From assembly GCA_023251135.1 (NCBI GenBank), contig JAHEZJ010000003.1, forward strand, positions 1-64,000: a stretch of DNA of 64,000 nucleotides, in the 5' to 3' direction. Under the pieces are notes generated by a model, which did no database searches, was not told the DNA's origin, and saw only the letters and a program-made list of their open reading frames with translations. Origin of the DNA: Flavobacterium sp. GTDB taxonomy: Bacteria > Bacteroidota > Bacteroidia > Flavobacteriales > Flavobacteriaceae. Position numbers and translations under genes: made by a program. Shown here one piece after another: positions 38,003-47,687 of this stretch (position 1 is the first letter of the stretch; the number at the start of each line of letters is the position of its first letter).

Positions 38003-39001
38003 CTAAAAATCATCACTTATTTGATGAAAATCGGTACCATCACTTTGAACACTATAAATTCTACCATTTGTTAAAACAGCCGAACCCACTCCTGTTCTAT
38101 TATAATATGTACTTATGCTTATATTAGCACCCGATATATTTTTAAGGATATAAATCCTTCCCTTACACGTATTCGCGTAAGGTAATGTGACCCCTGTACC
38201 CGTATAAGTTCCGGGTTTTAGAATAAGGGTGTAATCGTTCTCGGTTAAAGTGGTACTGGCGGTTACGGTTCTTATGGGTAAAGAAAACGATCCGCCCACC
38301 TGCAAAACCGAATTGGCCACTGCTCCATTGGTCATTATACCTACTCTAACGGTACTGGTTGCACCAGATCCCTGCCCTTGTATGCGCATCATCTCAGTTA
38401 TAACATTATTATTGCTGTTTTTAAATAAGATAGGCTCATCACCATTATCTCCGGTAATAATATCGAAATAACCATTATCAATGGTACCTCCTCCACTACC
38501 CATTTCAAAAACATCATTGGCAGCAGCAGCTCCTTTGATCCTAAAATTTCCCTCTGCGGTCGTAAAAATTATAGGTCTATAATCGCTAGCTGCTGCAGAA
38601 GCTTCAAATTGTAAAGCTGAAACTCCGTTGCCTTTCAGATAGGCCATATATTGATTTGCATCGCTAAGACTTGTTGTCACCAATCCCAGTTTACCGCGCT
38701 TTCCTACTTCAAGAATAGCAGTATTATTGGAGGCCAGGGCTACTTTGGTATCGGTAGTCGTGCCTAATAAACTGGTGGCTGTTGCATTTGCATTGCCATT
38801 TAAGCTCCAATCGTTTTCATTTCCGATCAAAGAAAGGGTCCCGTTACTCAGGCCAATATACAATTGTTTGGTGTCGGAGGTGAGGTACAAATCACCCAGT
38901 CCCGCATTGGTAATCGTTGGAGCCAATGCCGAAGTGGTACTAATTTGCGAACGGGCAATGGTACTGATCAGTACTACTAAAAATAGAATTTTAATCTTCA
39001 T
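38003..39001 (-). CDS. Secreted tail-fibre-like protein of unknown function
   Basis: The 332-residue protein has a signal peptide (ISTIARSQ). It is rich in Thr, Ser, Asn and Gly and short beta strands, with LYLTSDTKQLYIGLSNGTLS near the N-terminus and stretches such as FRIKGAAAANDVFEMGS that resemble beta-helical or fibre shafts of phage and surface adhesins. I cannot name a function. It is the last gene of a four-gene minus-strand operon of secreted proteins (41016 to 38003) with gaps of 43, 20 and 11 bp. A structural role at the cell surface is a guess. Confidence 0.6.
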   Translation of the reverse strand: MKIKILFLVVLISTIARSQISTTSALAPTITNAGLGDLYLTSDTKQLYIGLSNGTLSLIGNENDWSLNGNANATATSLLGTTTDTKVALASNNTAILEVGKRGKLGLVTTSLSDANQYMAYLKGNGVSALQFEASAAASDYRPIIFTTAEGNFRIKGAAAANDVFEMGSGGGTIDNGYFDIITGDNGDEPILFKNSNNNVITEMMRIQGQGSGATSTVRVGIMTNGAVANSVLQVGGSFSLPIRTVTASTTLTENDYTLILKPGTYTGTGVTLPYANTCKGRIYILKNISGANISISTYYNRTGVGSAVLTNGRIYSVQSDGTDFHQISDDF

Positions 39002-39012
39002 TTTTTTTAAAT

Positions 39013-39579
39013 CTATTTGATTCTTTTTACAATTAATGACGATCCCTCATTGACCATCGTTAAGGATGAAACAGCAGCTGTAGAAGCGTATACGCGTCCT
39101 TTTACCTTAACCACAACACCAGTTGTACCAGTTATTGTTATTTCCATTATTTTAGTCACGCTAACTGTATTTTTATCCACAAGGCTGTTTCGTGCATAGG
39201 TATAAGCTCTTGTACCCGCTATTTCTGCACCCCAAATCTGTAAGTAAAATTCTCCTCCGGATCTTTCATTGTTATTGGCATCTGTACTTACTCTATAGGT
39301 TATTTCGTAACGGCCACTTTTTTTGATGGTGATAGAGGTTCTATCTACAGAGAAGTCTGAAGTATCAACAATTCCGGAATTACTAAAAACAATCTCTGAA
39401 AAGCTATCCGAAATCGTCTGAGCAGCAGAAAAGCCATTAAAGATTTCTGCAAGGTTTCCTATTCCCTGCTCTATAGTGACCAAAGTTCCCTTCTTGTCAA
39501 CTACTTTGGCAGTTTGCGCATAACCTAAATTACAGACGACTACAAGAAAAACCATCAAAGCATTGCATTTAAGAGACAT
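39013..39579 (-). CDS. Secreted C1q/TNF-like jelly-roll protein (inferred)
   Basis: The 188-residue protein has a signal peptide (NLGYAQ) and then VVDKKGTLVTIEQGIGNLAE, whose VVD(K/N)KGT start is also found in the next upstream gene. The C-terminal 130 residues (SITIKKSGRYEITYRVST, then VVVKVKGRVYASTAAVSSLT) have the rhythm of C1q/TNF-type trimeric jelly-roll domains. This fold is inferred by eye. It would fit a trimeric fibre head. It is the third gene of the operon. Confidence 0.55.
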   Translation of the reverse strand: MSLKCNALMVFLVVVCNLGYAQTAKVVDKKGTLVTIEQGIGNLAEIFNGFSAAQTISDSFSEIVFSNSGIVDTSDFSVDRTSITIKKSGRYEITYRVSTDANNNERSGGEFYLQIWGAEIAGTRAYTYARNSLVDKNTVSVTKIMEITITGTTGVVVKVKGRVYASTAAVSSLTMVNEGSSLIVKRIK

Positions 39580-39599
39580 ATTTAAATTTTATAAAAAAG

Positions 39600-40259
39600 T
39601 TATCTAATATATTGAACTTCAATAACATCACCAGCATACATTGGCAAGTCGGCTGCACTATACTTAATGCTAACGGTACCTGCTGTTGCCGTAAAATCGG
39701 TCCCTGATCTTAATTTAATACCGTTTCTAAAAACAAATAATTTAGCATCAGTAGTTCCGGCTGTCAAAGCTGGTAAACCCACTACGGCGACGTCTACATT
39801 TGCGGCGGCATTGGTTGGTTGTGTAAACTCTACTCTGATTCCGCTCACTAAATTGTCGGCTGCCATTTTTTTGGTAGCCCCTGTGGCTTCGTCTCTTACT
39901 AACAAAGTCCAGCCTGTACCTGTTCCGCCATGGATGGATGTTGTAGTGGCATTTGTAGATGCGGCGCCTGTTTCTAAAGCAATACCATCCAAAGCAAATA
40001 CTTTTCCGTTAACGTCTATATACGTATTATCCGTCAGCTGTCCTCCTAATTGCCAGGTGGTGGTCGTAACATCGCCAGTTGTATTTACAATTTGTGAAAT
40101 ACCGTTATTGGATTGAAAATACTTTATGGTACCTTTATTATCCACCACTTTAATCGCTTTGGCTCCTTTGACTACATCTTTAGTCGATTGTGCATTTAGG
40201 GCGTTAATTCCAAGCATAAATACCGTAAAAAGCGCGCATTTAAATAATTTTGTTTTCAT
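39600..40259 (-). CDS. Secreted fibre-like protein with RNG-type C-terminal domain
   Basis: The 219-residue protein has a signal peptide (GINALNAQ). After VVDNKGTIKYFQSNNGISQI it ends in a domain with FVFRNGIKLRSGTDFTA and YAGDVIEVQYIR. The same pattern, a (Y/F)RNGI strand and a final acidic strand ending in (I/V)xxIY or VQYIR, ends the protein encoded upstream, so the two C-termini appear homologous. Similar endings occur in phage and fibre proteins. Function unknown. It is the second gene of the operon. Confidence 0.6.
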   Translation of the reverse strand: MKTKLFKCALFTVFMLGINALNAQSTKDVVKGAKAIKVVDNKGTIKYFQSNNGISQIVNTTGDVTTTTWQLGGQLTDNTYIDVNGKVFALDGIALETGAASTNATTTSIHGGTGTGWTLLVRDEATGATKKMAADNLVSGIRVEFTQPTNAAANVDVAVVGLPALTAGTTDAKLFVFRNGIKLRSGTDFTATAGTVSIKYSAADLPMYAGDVIEVQYIR

Positions 40260-40302
40260 TTTCTTCTGTTTTAATTATTGATTTAAAGTTTAAGGTTTTG
40301 TA

Positions 40303-41016
40303 TTAATAAATCAGTACAATTCGTACTTCATCGTTTTGGTAACAAACAGCACTGGGCTCTAATTTTATAGTTCCGGGTTTTACGATTGAAAAATCTACTC
40401 GGATACCGTTTCGATACACGTTTACTTTTTCGGGATCCGAAATGGGAGATACCGGTGTAAACTCTGCCTGACCGTCTTTGGCGATAAACAATTCCTGTTT
40501 TTCCTGCACAAAAGAATTTGTTGCCACTTTTTTCAGCGTTCCTTTCGTTTTATCTACGACTACAAATTCGTCGGTTTTTAAATCTCCGGTTTCCAAACCT
40601 TTTAAGGCTAAGGTATTTGATGCTGTGGTTGTGAGTGTAGTGGGGATTTGTAATGCACCTCCTAATTGTAGTTTTCCGTTAGACATGGTCAGACCGTTCT
40701 CGGCTGCTACTGACAAATTATCACCTGTGATCGCTATTCTGTTCCATTTGTTATTGGACCAGTAATAATATCCGGGTGTGATATCTGCAGCTGTTGCGGT
40801 GTTGTAGACTAATAAACTTTCCACATTACCGCTTTTAATGGTAGTTAAATCTTTACTTCCCACTAATGCAATTCTCGGAATAAGAAGCCCTCTATTTGCT
40901 GAAACGATATCAAGCATTGCCGAATTATCGGGATTAGAATTTCCGATTCCTACCTGACTATAGGAGAGATTACACAACAGTAGTAAAATGGGAATAAATA
41001 GTATTTTTCGACTCAT
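40303..41016 (-). CDS. Secreted fibre-like protein, first gene of operon
   Basis: From ATG 41016 the protein has 237 residues with a typical signal peptide (ILFIPILLLLCNLSYSQ). A GTG at 41055 would add 13 residues before it and is less likely. The mature N-terminus VGIGNSNPDNSAMLDIVSAN with RGLLIPRIAL and PGYYYWSNNKW is a pattern common in secreted flavobacterial proteins. The C-terminus shares the NVYRNGIRVDF pattern with the next gene. No function is known to me. Confidence 0.6.
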   Translation of the reverse strand: MSRKILFIPILLLLCNLSYSQVGIGNSNPDNSAMLDIVSANRGLLIPRIALVGSKDLTTIKSGNVESLLVYNTATAADITPGYYYWSNNKWNRIAITGDNLSVAAENGLTMSNGKLQLGGALQIPTTLTTTASNTLALKGLETGDLKTDEFVVVDKTKGTLKKVATNSFVQEKQELFIAKDGQAEFTPVSPISDPEKVNVYRNGIRVDFSIVKPGTIKLEPSAVCYQNDEVRIVLIY

Positions 41017-41336
41017 CTTGTTTGATTTTGCATTAAGTAATTTCTTCAAATTCACCTAAATCTTATACAAGTGTACTGCAAAAAACAGATTGGATTTTGG
41101 TCAAATTAATAAGTGCTAACTACGTTGTTATAAGTGTATTTCAATAGCTCATAAATGTTTTAGTAGTATTCCTGTAGTATGAACTATTATTGGGTCAATC
41201 CGATAAAACGATCCCCTACGCCTTCGGGTTTGAAGCTGTACTGATCGTTCGCTTTTTTCCATAAAAAAGCCCCCAAATAGTGTCTGACTATTTGGGGGCA
41301 ATACATGTAAATATCTTTCGGTTTTACCGCTTCAAA
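41017..41336. other. Intergenic region between fibre operon and OsmC gene
   Basis: It holds the terminator of the OsmC operon (41262-41299) and presumably the promoter of the fibre operon. No clear TAnnTTTG box was found for the latter. Confidence 0.5.
41262..41299 (-). terminator. Terminator of the LysM/OsmC operon
   Basis: On the minus strand GCCCCCAAATAG (41299-41288) pairs perfectly with CTATTTGGGGGC (41280-41269), followed by TTTTTTAT. It lies 38 bp after the OsmC stop. Confidence 0.9.
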
Positions 41337-41738
41337 CTACTTCCAGTTAAAAGTGATTTTCTTTTCTATTTCCGTGTTTAAACTTAAAAATACCGGGCAG
41401 GTCATTGCCGCACGTTCCAAAATCGTTTTGCTTTTTTCATCGGCATCCCCTTTCATTTCAAAAACAATTTCAATGGCTCCGATACGTCTTGGTTCTGCAT
41501 TCATTATTTTGGTCACCTCGGCAGTCGAATCGATTAAATTGACGTTCAGGTCACGGGCTTTAATCCCCATAATCGTCATCATACAACTGGCTAAAGCATT
41601 GGCAACTGTATCTGTTGGAGAAAAAGCTTCTCCTTTTCCGTTATTGTCTACCGGTGCATCCGAAATGATCTCACTTCCGGATTGCACGTGGATTGATTTT
41701 GTTCTTAAATCGCCTAAATAGGTTACTTTTGATGTCAT
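41337..41738 (-). CDS. OsmC-family thiol peroxidase-like protein
   Basis: The 133-residue cytoplasmic protein has the two redox cysteines of the OsmC/Ohr family, C52 in ANALASCMMTIMG and C114 in RAAMTCPVFLSL, at typical spacing. Such enzymes reduce organic or other hydroperoxides. The start codon overlaps the stop of the upstream LysM gene (TAATG), so the two are translationally coupled. Its substrate is not known from sequence. Confidence 0.88.
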   Translation of the reverse strand: MTSKVTYLGDLRTKSIHVQSGSEIISDAPVDNNGKGEAFSPTDTVANALASCMMTIMGIKARDLNVNLIDSTAEVTKIMNAEPRRIGAIEIVFEMKGDADEKSKTILERAAMTCPVFLSLNTEIEKKITFNWK

Positions 41739-43840
41739 TAATTTGCTACTTTTAAAGTTAAATCATTATCGTAATATAAGATGTAGACCCCTTTGTTGGC
41801 GTGCCCTCCATCTTCTTTTTTATAAAATTGAAATTTATTGTCAACTTGTTCGGTTGTCATTAAATCAGCTGTTTCCTGATAGGTTTTTCCCTGAACCAAA
41901 CGCATCATGGTATCAAAAGTAACGTCAAACCCTCTGGTAGCATAGGTATTTGGATTTACTTTGTTTTTCAATCGATACTCTTTCTCAAAAATCAAAACCG
42001 ACGGTTCGTCGCTGTCACGCGTAACAGACGGATACATCAATTTTAGTTTTATCAAACTGTCAAAACTAATTTCATCTGAGTCCAGCGTACTGTTTGGCTC
42101 TAAAACAACCAATTGTACCTGACAGGTTTTTTGAGCATCCAACAACGCTTTTATAGTGGTTCTAACCATGGCTGTATTGGCGGTTTCCATTACCACATAG
42201 TTCACTCGGTTTGGCAATAATAAACTTTTCAAATTGGCCACGTCCAAAGCTCCGGTTTCGGTCAGACTTGCAAACACAACTCCTTTTTGGTTTTGCTTGA
42301 TGTAACTGATAACCGATTCTTTCTTTTTATCGACCACCGCAACGATGTTTCCATTTTTGCCGCGCATGTACTCAAACATAGCATTTCTAACCATATCGTT
42401 TGACGGAATGGTCTGATACAAATTATCGATCGGGTTCGCTTTATCTTTTGACAATGGCGAAATCACCGGAATATTATACAAACGCAAGGTATTGGCCGTA
42501 GATTCGGCATTACTCTGATAAAAAGGTCCCACTACAGCATTGGCATCCTGTAATTTATTTTGTGCCATTAAACCCGAAACATTGGAACTGTTTTTGGTTT
42601 CCTGAGAATCATAAATCGCAACGTCTATAGGTAATTTTAAAGTTCTCGCAGAATCGATTGCCATCAACGCTCCCGAATAAAAATCAAGAGTCATGTTGAG
42701 GAATTTATCATTTTTAATTCTGGTAGCCGAACTGGTGGTATCGTTTTGCATTTTAGCCAAATTAAACGGCAACAATAAAACCAGTTTTTGACGCTCTGTT
42801 TGTCCACGTTTTTTCGTCAGTTCAACCACTTCAGGATTTACAGAAACGGTTTCCGATTTTACTTTGTCTATAATTTGTATCCCGCCTGTGCTTTTATTTT
42901 CGACTGCTTTTTCAATCGTTTGCTGTGGCTGTTCCTGTTTTTCCTGTACAACAATAGGTGTTGGCGCTAAATATCCTGCCGGAACTTTTAAAACCATTCC
43001 TTCTTTAACTCCTTCCAAAAGTGCTGGATTCAAAGCCGTTAATTCTTCCTGAGTAATATGAAAAGTGTGTGTTAAACTATAAAAAGTTTCTTTTGGCTTT
43101 ACCTGATAGTCCATATAAGAAACTACTTTTTTCGCAGGTTCTGCCGCTTTTTTAACTTCTGCCGGTTTAGCAACATGAGCCGCAGGCTGAGCCGAAGCCT
43201 CTGTTTTAGGAGCTGTTCCTTTTATAGTCAAACGATATCCAACCGGTAAATTGGAAACAATTTCCGGATTGCGTTTTTCCAATTCTTCAATGGTCATTCC
43301 GAATTGTTTGGCAATCGAAAACTTAGTTTCTTTGGCCACTACATCGTGATAAACGTATTTTTCAGGAGCTGCCGATTTCGTTTTGGCAGGAGTCAAAGCT
43401 GCTGCTTTTACCGCACTTCCTTTTGACGGTATCACAAGAGTCTGCCCAATTTGCAAACCGTCTTTTACCAAAAATGGATTGGCTGCTTTTAAAGCTTCAT
43501 CCGAAACATTATATTTTTTCTCAATCCCAAACAAAGTCTCTTTGGGCTGTACTTCATGCGTAGTAGTTTTTCCCGGGCTAGAGCTCTTGGCTGCAGCAAC
43601 CTCAGTTTTAACCGCCGCTTTAGTACCGGAGGTTGGAATCAATAAAACCGTATTCGGTTTCACACCATTTCTGGCATCCGGATTTAGTGAATAAATATCA
43701 TAAGGCGTAACCTTAAATTTTACGGCAATCTGATTAATAGTTTCTCCGCCTGAAACCGTATACTTCACCACTTTTTCTTGTGAAAATGCGGAACTGGTTG
43801 CAAAAAAAATCAGAGACAATAATGTTGAATAATATTTCAT
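41738..43840 (-). CDS. LysM protein fused to a periplasmic-binding-protein-like domain
   Basis: The 700-residue exported protein (signal ending SSAFSQ) has four LysM domains, at about 26-70, 92-137, 166-210 and 243-288, each with an ETxxxIA(K/Q)xF or similar start, separated by Ala/Lys-rich linkers. From about 350 to the end it has a PBP1-like (Leu/Ile/Val-binding-type) fold: KLVLLLPFNLAKMQNDTTSS, then AVVGPFYQSNAES and YNIPVISPLSKDKANP. LysM binds peptidoglycan. The second half may bind a ligand or partner, as in LpoA-like regulators of cell-wall synthesis; that comparison is inference. It forms an operon with the OsmC gene. Confidence 0.85.
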   Translation of the reverse strand: MKYYSTLLSLIFFATSSAFSQEKVVKYTVSGGETINQIAVKFKVTPYDIYSLNPDARNGVKPNTVLLIPTSGTKAAVKTEVAAAKSSSPGKTTTHEVQPKETLFGIEKKYNVSDEALKAANPFLVKDGLQIGQTLVIPSKGSAVKAAALTPAKTKSAAPEKYVYHDVVAKETKFSIAKQFGMTIEELEKRNPEIVSNLPVGYRLTIKGTAPKTEASAQPAAHVAKPAEVKKAAEPAKKVVSYMDYQVKPKETFYSLTHTFHITQEELTALNPALLEGVKEGMVLKVPAGYLAPTPIVVQEKQEQPQQTIEKAVENKSTGGIQIIDKVKSETVSVNPEVVELTKKRGQTERQKLVLLLPFNLAKMQNDTTSSATRIKNDKFLNMTLDFYSGALMAIDSARTLKLPIDVAIYDSQETKNSSNVSGLMAQNKLQDANAVVGPFYQSNAESTANTLRLYNIPVISPLSKDKANPIDNLYQTIPSNDMVRNAMFEYMRGKNGNIVAVVDKKKESVISYIKQNQKGVVFASLTETGALDVANLKSLLLPNRVNYVVMETANTAMVRTTIKALLDAQKTCQVQLVVLEPNSTLDSDEISFDSLIKLKLMYPSVTRDSDEPSVLIFEKEYRLKNKVNPNTYATRGFDVTFDTMMRLVQGKTYQETADLMTTEQVDNKFQFYKKEDGGHANKGVYILYYDNDLTLKVAN

Positions 43841-43934
43841 AATAAAGCTTAAAACAATTTAATTTCAATTTCAATAACAAGTTACAAAATTCTCTTTAAA
43901 GCAAGATTCCTGCCATTTATTATTTCTGCACTGC

Positions 43935-45854
43935 TTATTCCCTAAGATCAATCTCGACCTTAGCAATAACAACCTCTTTATATAACTCCTCTTCCTCCTT
44001 TTTCTTGCATTGATACAAAACTTCTTCCATATTTTGGTACTTATCGGAGTACACATAGTACGAAAGACTGTTGATATTAAAGAAGAAACTGGCGTTAAAA
44101 TCGCCCGAATCAATGAGTTTCATAATGAACCTGTCTCTTAGCGTTGCGTCTGTAAATATACCTAAAACTAAGTAATAGCCGTTTGAAACTTCTTTAAGAT
44201 TATCAAAAACTTCAACCTTTACTGTTTTGTCTTTTCTAAGCGGATTTTCCTTTAACTCCCGCTTCATTTCTTCTGATGAAAGGATCTTCGCATCTGCCGT
44301 TACACCGCTTTTTTTCTGATTTTTAATCGCCTGATCCTGATACTTTTTCAGTTTAACCAAAGCTACCTTATCATCAAATTTTCGGGCTTCCATACTGTAA
44401 TAGGATGCTTTGCTGATGTGTCTTTTTACTTCGATCTTTTTCTGAATGTCCAGCGAATCGATTTTAGCAATCAAGAGCTGATTTTGGGCATCCCCCTGCT
44501 CCTGTTCAATTTTGTAACGCTTTATTTCTTCCAGCGAAAGACGTTGCTGCAGCGAAGTTGAGTTGTTGTTCTTTTCGCTTTCGCGGATTTTCTTCTTGTA
44601 TTCCTGGTTTTCCTCCACCGCAATTTTCTCTACCTTATTCATTAAACCGGCATATGCTTTTCGGTTCTCGGCCAGTTCTTTCTTCAACTGAGACGACAAT
44701 TCATTGGTTTTTCCGATGCTTTCATAGGATCGTTTTTCGAGTCTTTTTGATTCGTCGACATTTAAAACATCCATTCTTTTCAAATCGACCAGATCGTTAC
44801 TCATTGTATTAACCAGCGAATCCAGTTTTGCCATTAAAATATCCTGAACATTTTTATTGGCTTCCAATACCAATCGAAGCTTTTCAACTGAATTTTCTTT
44901 GGAACCGTTCATGTCATTCAGATTCACTTTCAGATCGTTAATTTTTATGATTTTCTGATTCATTTCTTTCTGAACCACCAATCGGTCTTTCAAATCTTCC
45001 AGTTCCACCGTTTTGGCTTTTGTTTTTTCAACCACCACCTGCTTTTCAGCCAGCGCCAGCATCAACTCTTCGCTTTCGTTTGCCGGTTGTACTCCTTTGG
45101 TATTAATTGCCAGCTTGTTCCCTACGATCAGTCCGTTTACCGTTTCAGGATTTTGAGACTCGAGCTGATCGATTGAAATTCCATATTTTTTAGCAATCGA
45201 AAACTTGGTTTCTTTGGGTTCTACGACATGAAAAACCGTTTCCTGATTGATGACACGAACTCGTCCGTCCAGTGTTTTTCGTTTGTTCGGAATCGCAATA
45301 GACTGTCCTATTTGCAATCCGTTTTGAAGAAGGTTTTTGTTTAAATTTTCTAAATCCAGCACCGAAACATTGTATTGTCTGGCAATACTGAATAAAGATT
45401 CCTTAGCGACAACCTGATGGTTTACTTTGGAAGAAGTGGTGCTTTCATTTTTGGAAAGGGTTGCAGGTCCTTGCGGAATAACCAATTCCTGACCAATCTG
45501 AAGTCCGTTGGCAAGAATGGCCTGATTAGCATTTTGAAGGGATTCAACCGAAACGTTGTACTGTTTCGATAAACCAAAAAGGGTTTCTTTTGCGCCAACA
45601 ATGTGGGTAATTTGGGGAGCGGGGTTTGTTTTCTCAACCGGGTGAACAGGAATCTTAATAATCTGATTGTCTTTGATTCCACTCTGTGATTCGGGGTTGA
45701 ATTTGTAAATCTCTTCGACAGAAACCTTGTACTTTTGGGCAATAAAATAGGCGGTTTCTCCTTTTTGAATTTTATGCTCAATAAATGAATCTTGCGCAGT
45801 TATTTTGTTAAAAGACAAAACAAAGACAAGAGAAAACGTTAAAAATTCTCTCAT
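43935..45854 (-). CDS. Multi-LysM coiled-coil protein with SPOR-like C-terminus
   Basis: The 639-residue exported protein (signal ending NKITAQ) has four LysM-type domains within about 25-265 (IQKGETAYFIAQKYKVSVEE is the first), a long charged coiled coil (about 270-470, including KLRLVLEANKNVQDILMAKL) and a C-terminal region (about 545-639, GYYLVLGIFTDATLRDRFI then SYYVYSDKYQNMEEVLYQC) that resembles a SPOR domain. It should bind peptidoglycan in the periplasm and may bridge wall and envelope proteins. It precedes the LysM-PBP gene by 94 bp and follows guaA after a terminator. Confidence 0.8.
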   Translation of the reverse strand: MREFLTFSLVFVLSFNKITAQDSFIEHKIQKGETAYFIAQKYKVSVEEIYKFNPESQSGIKDNQIIKIPVHPVEKTNPAPQITHIVGAKETLFGLSKQYNVSVESLQNANQAILANGLQIGQELVIPQGPATLSKNESTTSSKVNHQVVAKESLFSIARQYNVSVLDLENLNKNLLQNGLQIGQSIAIPNKRKTLDGRVRVINQETVFHVVEPKETKFSIAKKYGISIDQLESQNPETVNGLIVGNKLAINTKGVQPANESEELMLALAEKQVVVEKTKAKTVELEDLKDRLVVQKEMNQKIIKINDLKVNLNDMNGSKENSVEKLRLVLEANKNVQDILMAKLDSLVNTMSNDLVDLKRMDVLNVDESKRLEKRSYESIGKTNELSSQLKKELAENRKAYAGLMNKVEKIAVEENQEYKKKIRESEKNNNSTSLQQRLSLEEIKRYKIEQEQGDAQNQLLIAKIDSLDIQKKIEVKRHISKASYYSMEARKFDDKVALVKLKKYQDQAIKNQKKSGVTADAKILSSEEMKRELKENPLRKDKTVKVEVFDNLKEVSNGYYLVLGIFTDATLRDRFIMKLIDSGDFNASFFFNINSLSYYVYSDKYQNMEEVLYQCKKKEEEELYKEVVIAKVEIDLRE

Positions 45855-45865
45855 AAATAGTAGGT

Positions 45866-45903
45866 TTAAAAAATTAAGGCGTTACAAATGTAACGCCTTA
45901 ATT
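45866..45903 (-). terminator. Terminator after guaA
   Basis: On the minus strand AATTAAGGCGTTAC pairs with GTAACGCCTTAATT (45903-45872), followed by TTTTTT. It stands between guaA and the first LysM gene, whose start codon is at 45854, so readthrough may feed that operon. Confidence 0.85.
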
Positions 45904-45915
45904 GGAAAAACAATA

Positions 45916-47445
45916 CTATTCCCACTCAATTGTTGCAGGTGGTTTTGAGCTGATATCGTAAACAACACGATTCACTCCTTTTACTTTATTGATGATGTCA
46001 TTCGACACTTTCATTAAGAATTCATAAGGCAAATGCACCCAGTCAGCCGTCATACCATCTGTTGATTCTACAGCTCTAAGCGCGACTACTTTTTCGTAAG
46101 TACGCTCGTCACCCATTACACCAACACTGTTTACCGGAAGCAAGATTGCTCCAGCCTGCCAAACTTTGTCATATAACCCCCAAGATTTTAATCCGTCGAT
46201 AAAAACAGCGTCAACATCTTGTAAAATCTGAACTTTCTCCGGAGTAATATCTCCCAAAATTCTGATGGATAATCCTGGTCCCGGGAAAGGATGTCTTCCT
46301 AACAACTCAGGATCTATTCCTAAAGTAGCTCCTACTCTTCGAACTTCGTCTTTAAACAACATTCGAAGCGGCTCTACAATTTTTAATTTCATATAATCCG
46401 GCAATCCACCTACGTTATGGTGCGATTTAATGGTTGCCGATGGTCCTTTTACCGAAACTGACTCGATAACATCAGGATAAATAGTTCCCTGTGCCAACCA
46501 TTTTACGTCTTCGATTAGGTGTGATTCATCATCAAAAACTTCGATAAATACACGACCAATTGTTTTACGTTTGGTTTCAGGATCACTGATTCCTGCTAAT
46601 TCAGACAGAAAACGATCTCCGGCATCTACTCCTTTTACATTCAATCCCATTCCTTTGTACTGATTCAATACATTTTGGAATTCGTTTTTACGAAGTAAAC
46701 CGTTATTTACAAAAATACAATATAGGTTTTTACCAATTGCCTGGTGCAATAAAACAGCCGCTACGGTTGAATCTACTCCTCCGGATAATCCTAAAACTAC
46801 TTTATCGTTTCCTAATTTCTCTTTTAATTCTCCCACCATTTCTTCTACAAAAGCATTTGGTGTAAAATTCTGAGGAACTTCAGCGATATCTACTAAAAAG
46901 TTCTTCAGCATTTTTGATCCGTCTGTCGAGTGAAAAACTTCCGGGTGGTACTGAATCGCATAAGTCGTTTCGCCTTCAATTTTATAAGCGGCAAATTCTA
47001 CGTCATGCGTGCTTGCTAATTTCACAGCATTGGTTGGCAAAGCTTTGATACTATCGCTATGGCTCATCCAAACCTGGCTGTTTTCAGAAACTCCGTTAAA
47101 GAAAACTTCATTCTCTTTAATATAAGACAAATTCGCTCTACCATATTCTCTGGTATTCGAAGCGGCTACTTCACCTCCACTAAAATGAGCTAAGTATTGT
47201 GCTCCGTAACAAACTGCCAACATTGGAAGCTTGCCTCGAATTTGAGATAAATCAGGATGTGGAGCATCTTCTGCACGAACAGAAAAAGGGCTTCCTCCTA
47301 AAATTACGGCTTTATAAGGTGATAAATCACTAGGAAAGTGATTGTAAGGGAAAATTTCGCAGAATATATTTAATTCGCGAACTCTACGCGCAATAAGCTG
47401 AGTATATTGCGATCCGAAATCTAAAATAAGTACGTTGTGTTGCAT
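45916..47445 (-). CDS. guaA: GMP synthase (glutamine-hydrolysing)
   Basis: GuaA converts XMP to GMP with ATP and glutamine. From ATG 47445 the protein has 509 residues, the usual length. A TTG two codons upstream also gives an open frame but is less likely. The class I amidotransferase domain has C79 in [10 protein letters not shown] and the H/E pair in [11 protein letters not shown]. The ATP-pyrophosphatase loop [12 protein letters not shown] is near residue 222, and the C-terminus is the conserved dimerisation domain ending [10 protein letters not shown]. It is a single housekeeping gene with its own terminator. Confidence 0.97.
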   Translation of the reverse strand: MQHNVLILDFGSQYTQLIARRVRELNIFCEIFPYNHFPSDLSPYKAVILGGSPFSVRAEDAPHPDLSQIRGKLPMLAVCYGAQYLAHFSGGEVAASNTREYGRANLSYIKENEVFFNGVSENSQVWMSHSDSIKALPTNAVKLASTHDVEFAAYKIEGETTYAIQYHPEVFHSTDGSKMLKNFLVDIAEVPQNFTPNAFVEEMVGELKEKLGNDKVVLGLSGGVDSTVAAVLLHQAIGKNLYCIFVNNGLLRKNEFQNVLNQYKGMGLNVKGVDAGDRFLSELAGISDPETKRKTIGRVFIEVFDDESHLIEDVKWLAQGTIYPDVIESVSVKGPSATIKSHHNVGGLPDYMKLKIVEPLRMLFKDEVRRVGATLGIDPELLGRHPFPGPGLSIRILGDITPEKVQILQDVDAVFIDGLKSWGLYDKVWQAGAILLPVNSVGVMGDERTYEKVVALRAVESTDGMTADWVHLPYEFLMKVSNDIINKVKGVNRVVYDISSKPPATIEWE

Positions 47446-47687
47446 GCGCAAAAATACTTTTTATATTCGAATTTGAAAAATCAGAACGTCGAAAAAATAA
47501 ATATTTTTTTTTAACGTTCTTATTTTTCAGGCTCAAAGCAACAAAGCAACAAAGGTTCTGAGAGTACTAAATTTAAAAAAATATTTGCTTTGTTCCTTTC
47601 AACCTTTGCATCTTTGAACCTGTAAATAAAAAAATCCAAAAACCAGATTATTTCGTATGTAACGAAAAACCCCATTAAAATTTAACT
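47446..47687. other. Divergent intergenic region with AACAAAG-type repeats
   Basis: GCAACAAAGCAACAAAGG at about 47537 and the partly inverted stretch TTTGCTTTGTTCCTTTCAAC at about 47583 form a loose inverted repeat. The region separates guaA from the lipoprotein gene. No gene is seen. Confidence 0.5.

Noticed and set aside
40303..41055. GTG start at 41055 for the first fibre gene
   Set aside because: The ATG at 41016 places a normal signal peptide at the N-terminus; the extension would put 13 polar residues in front of it.
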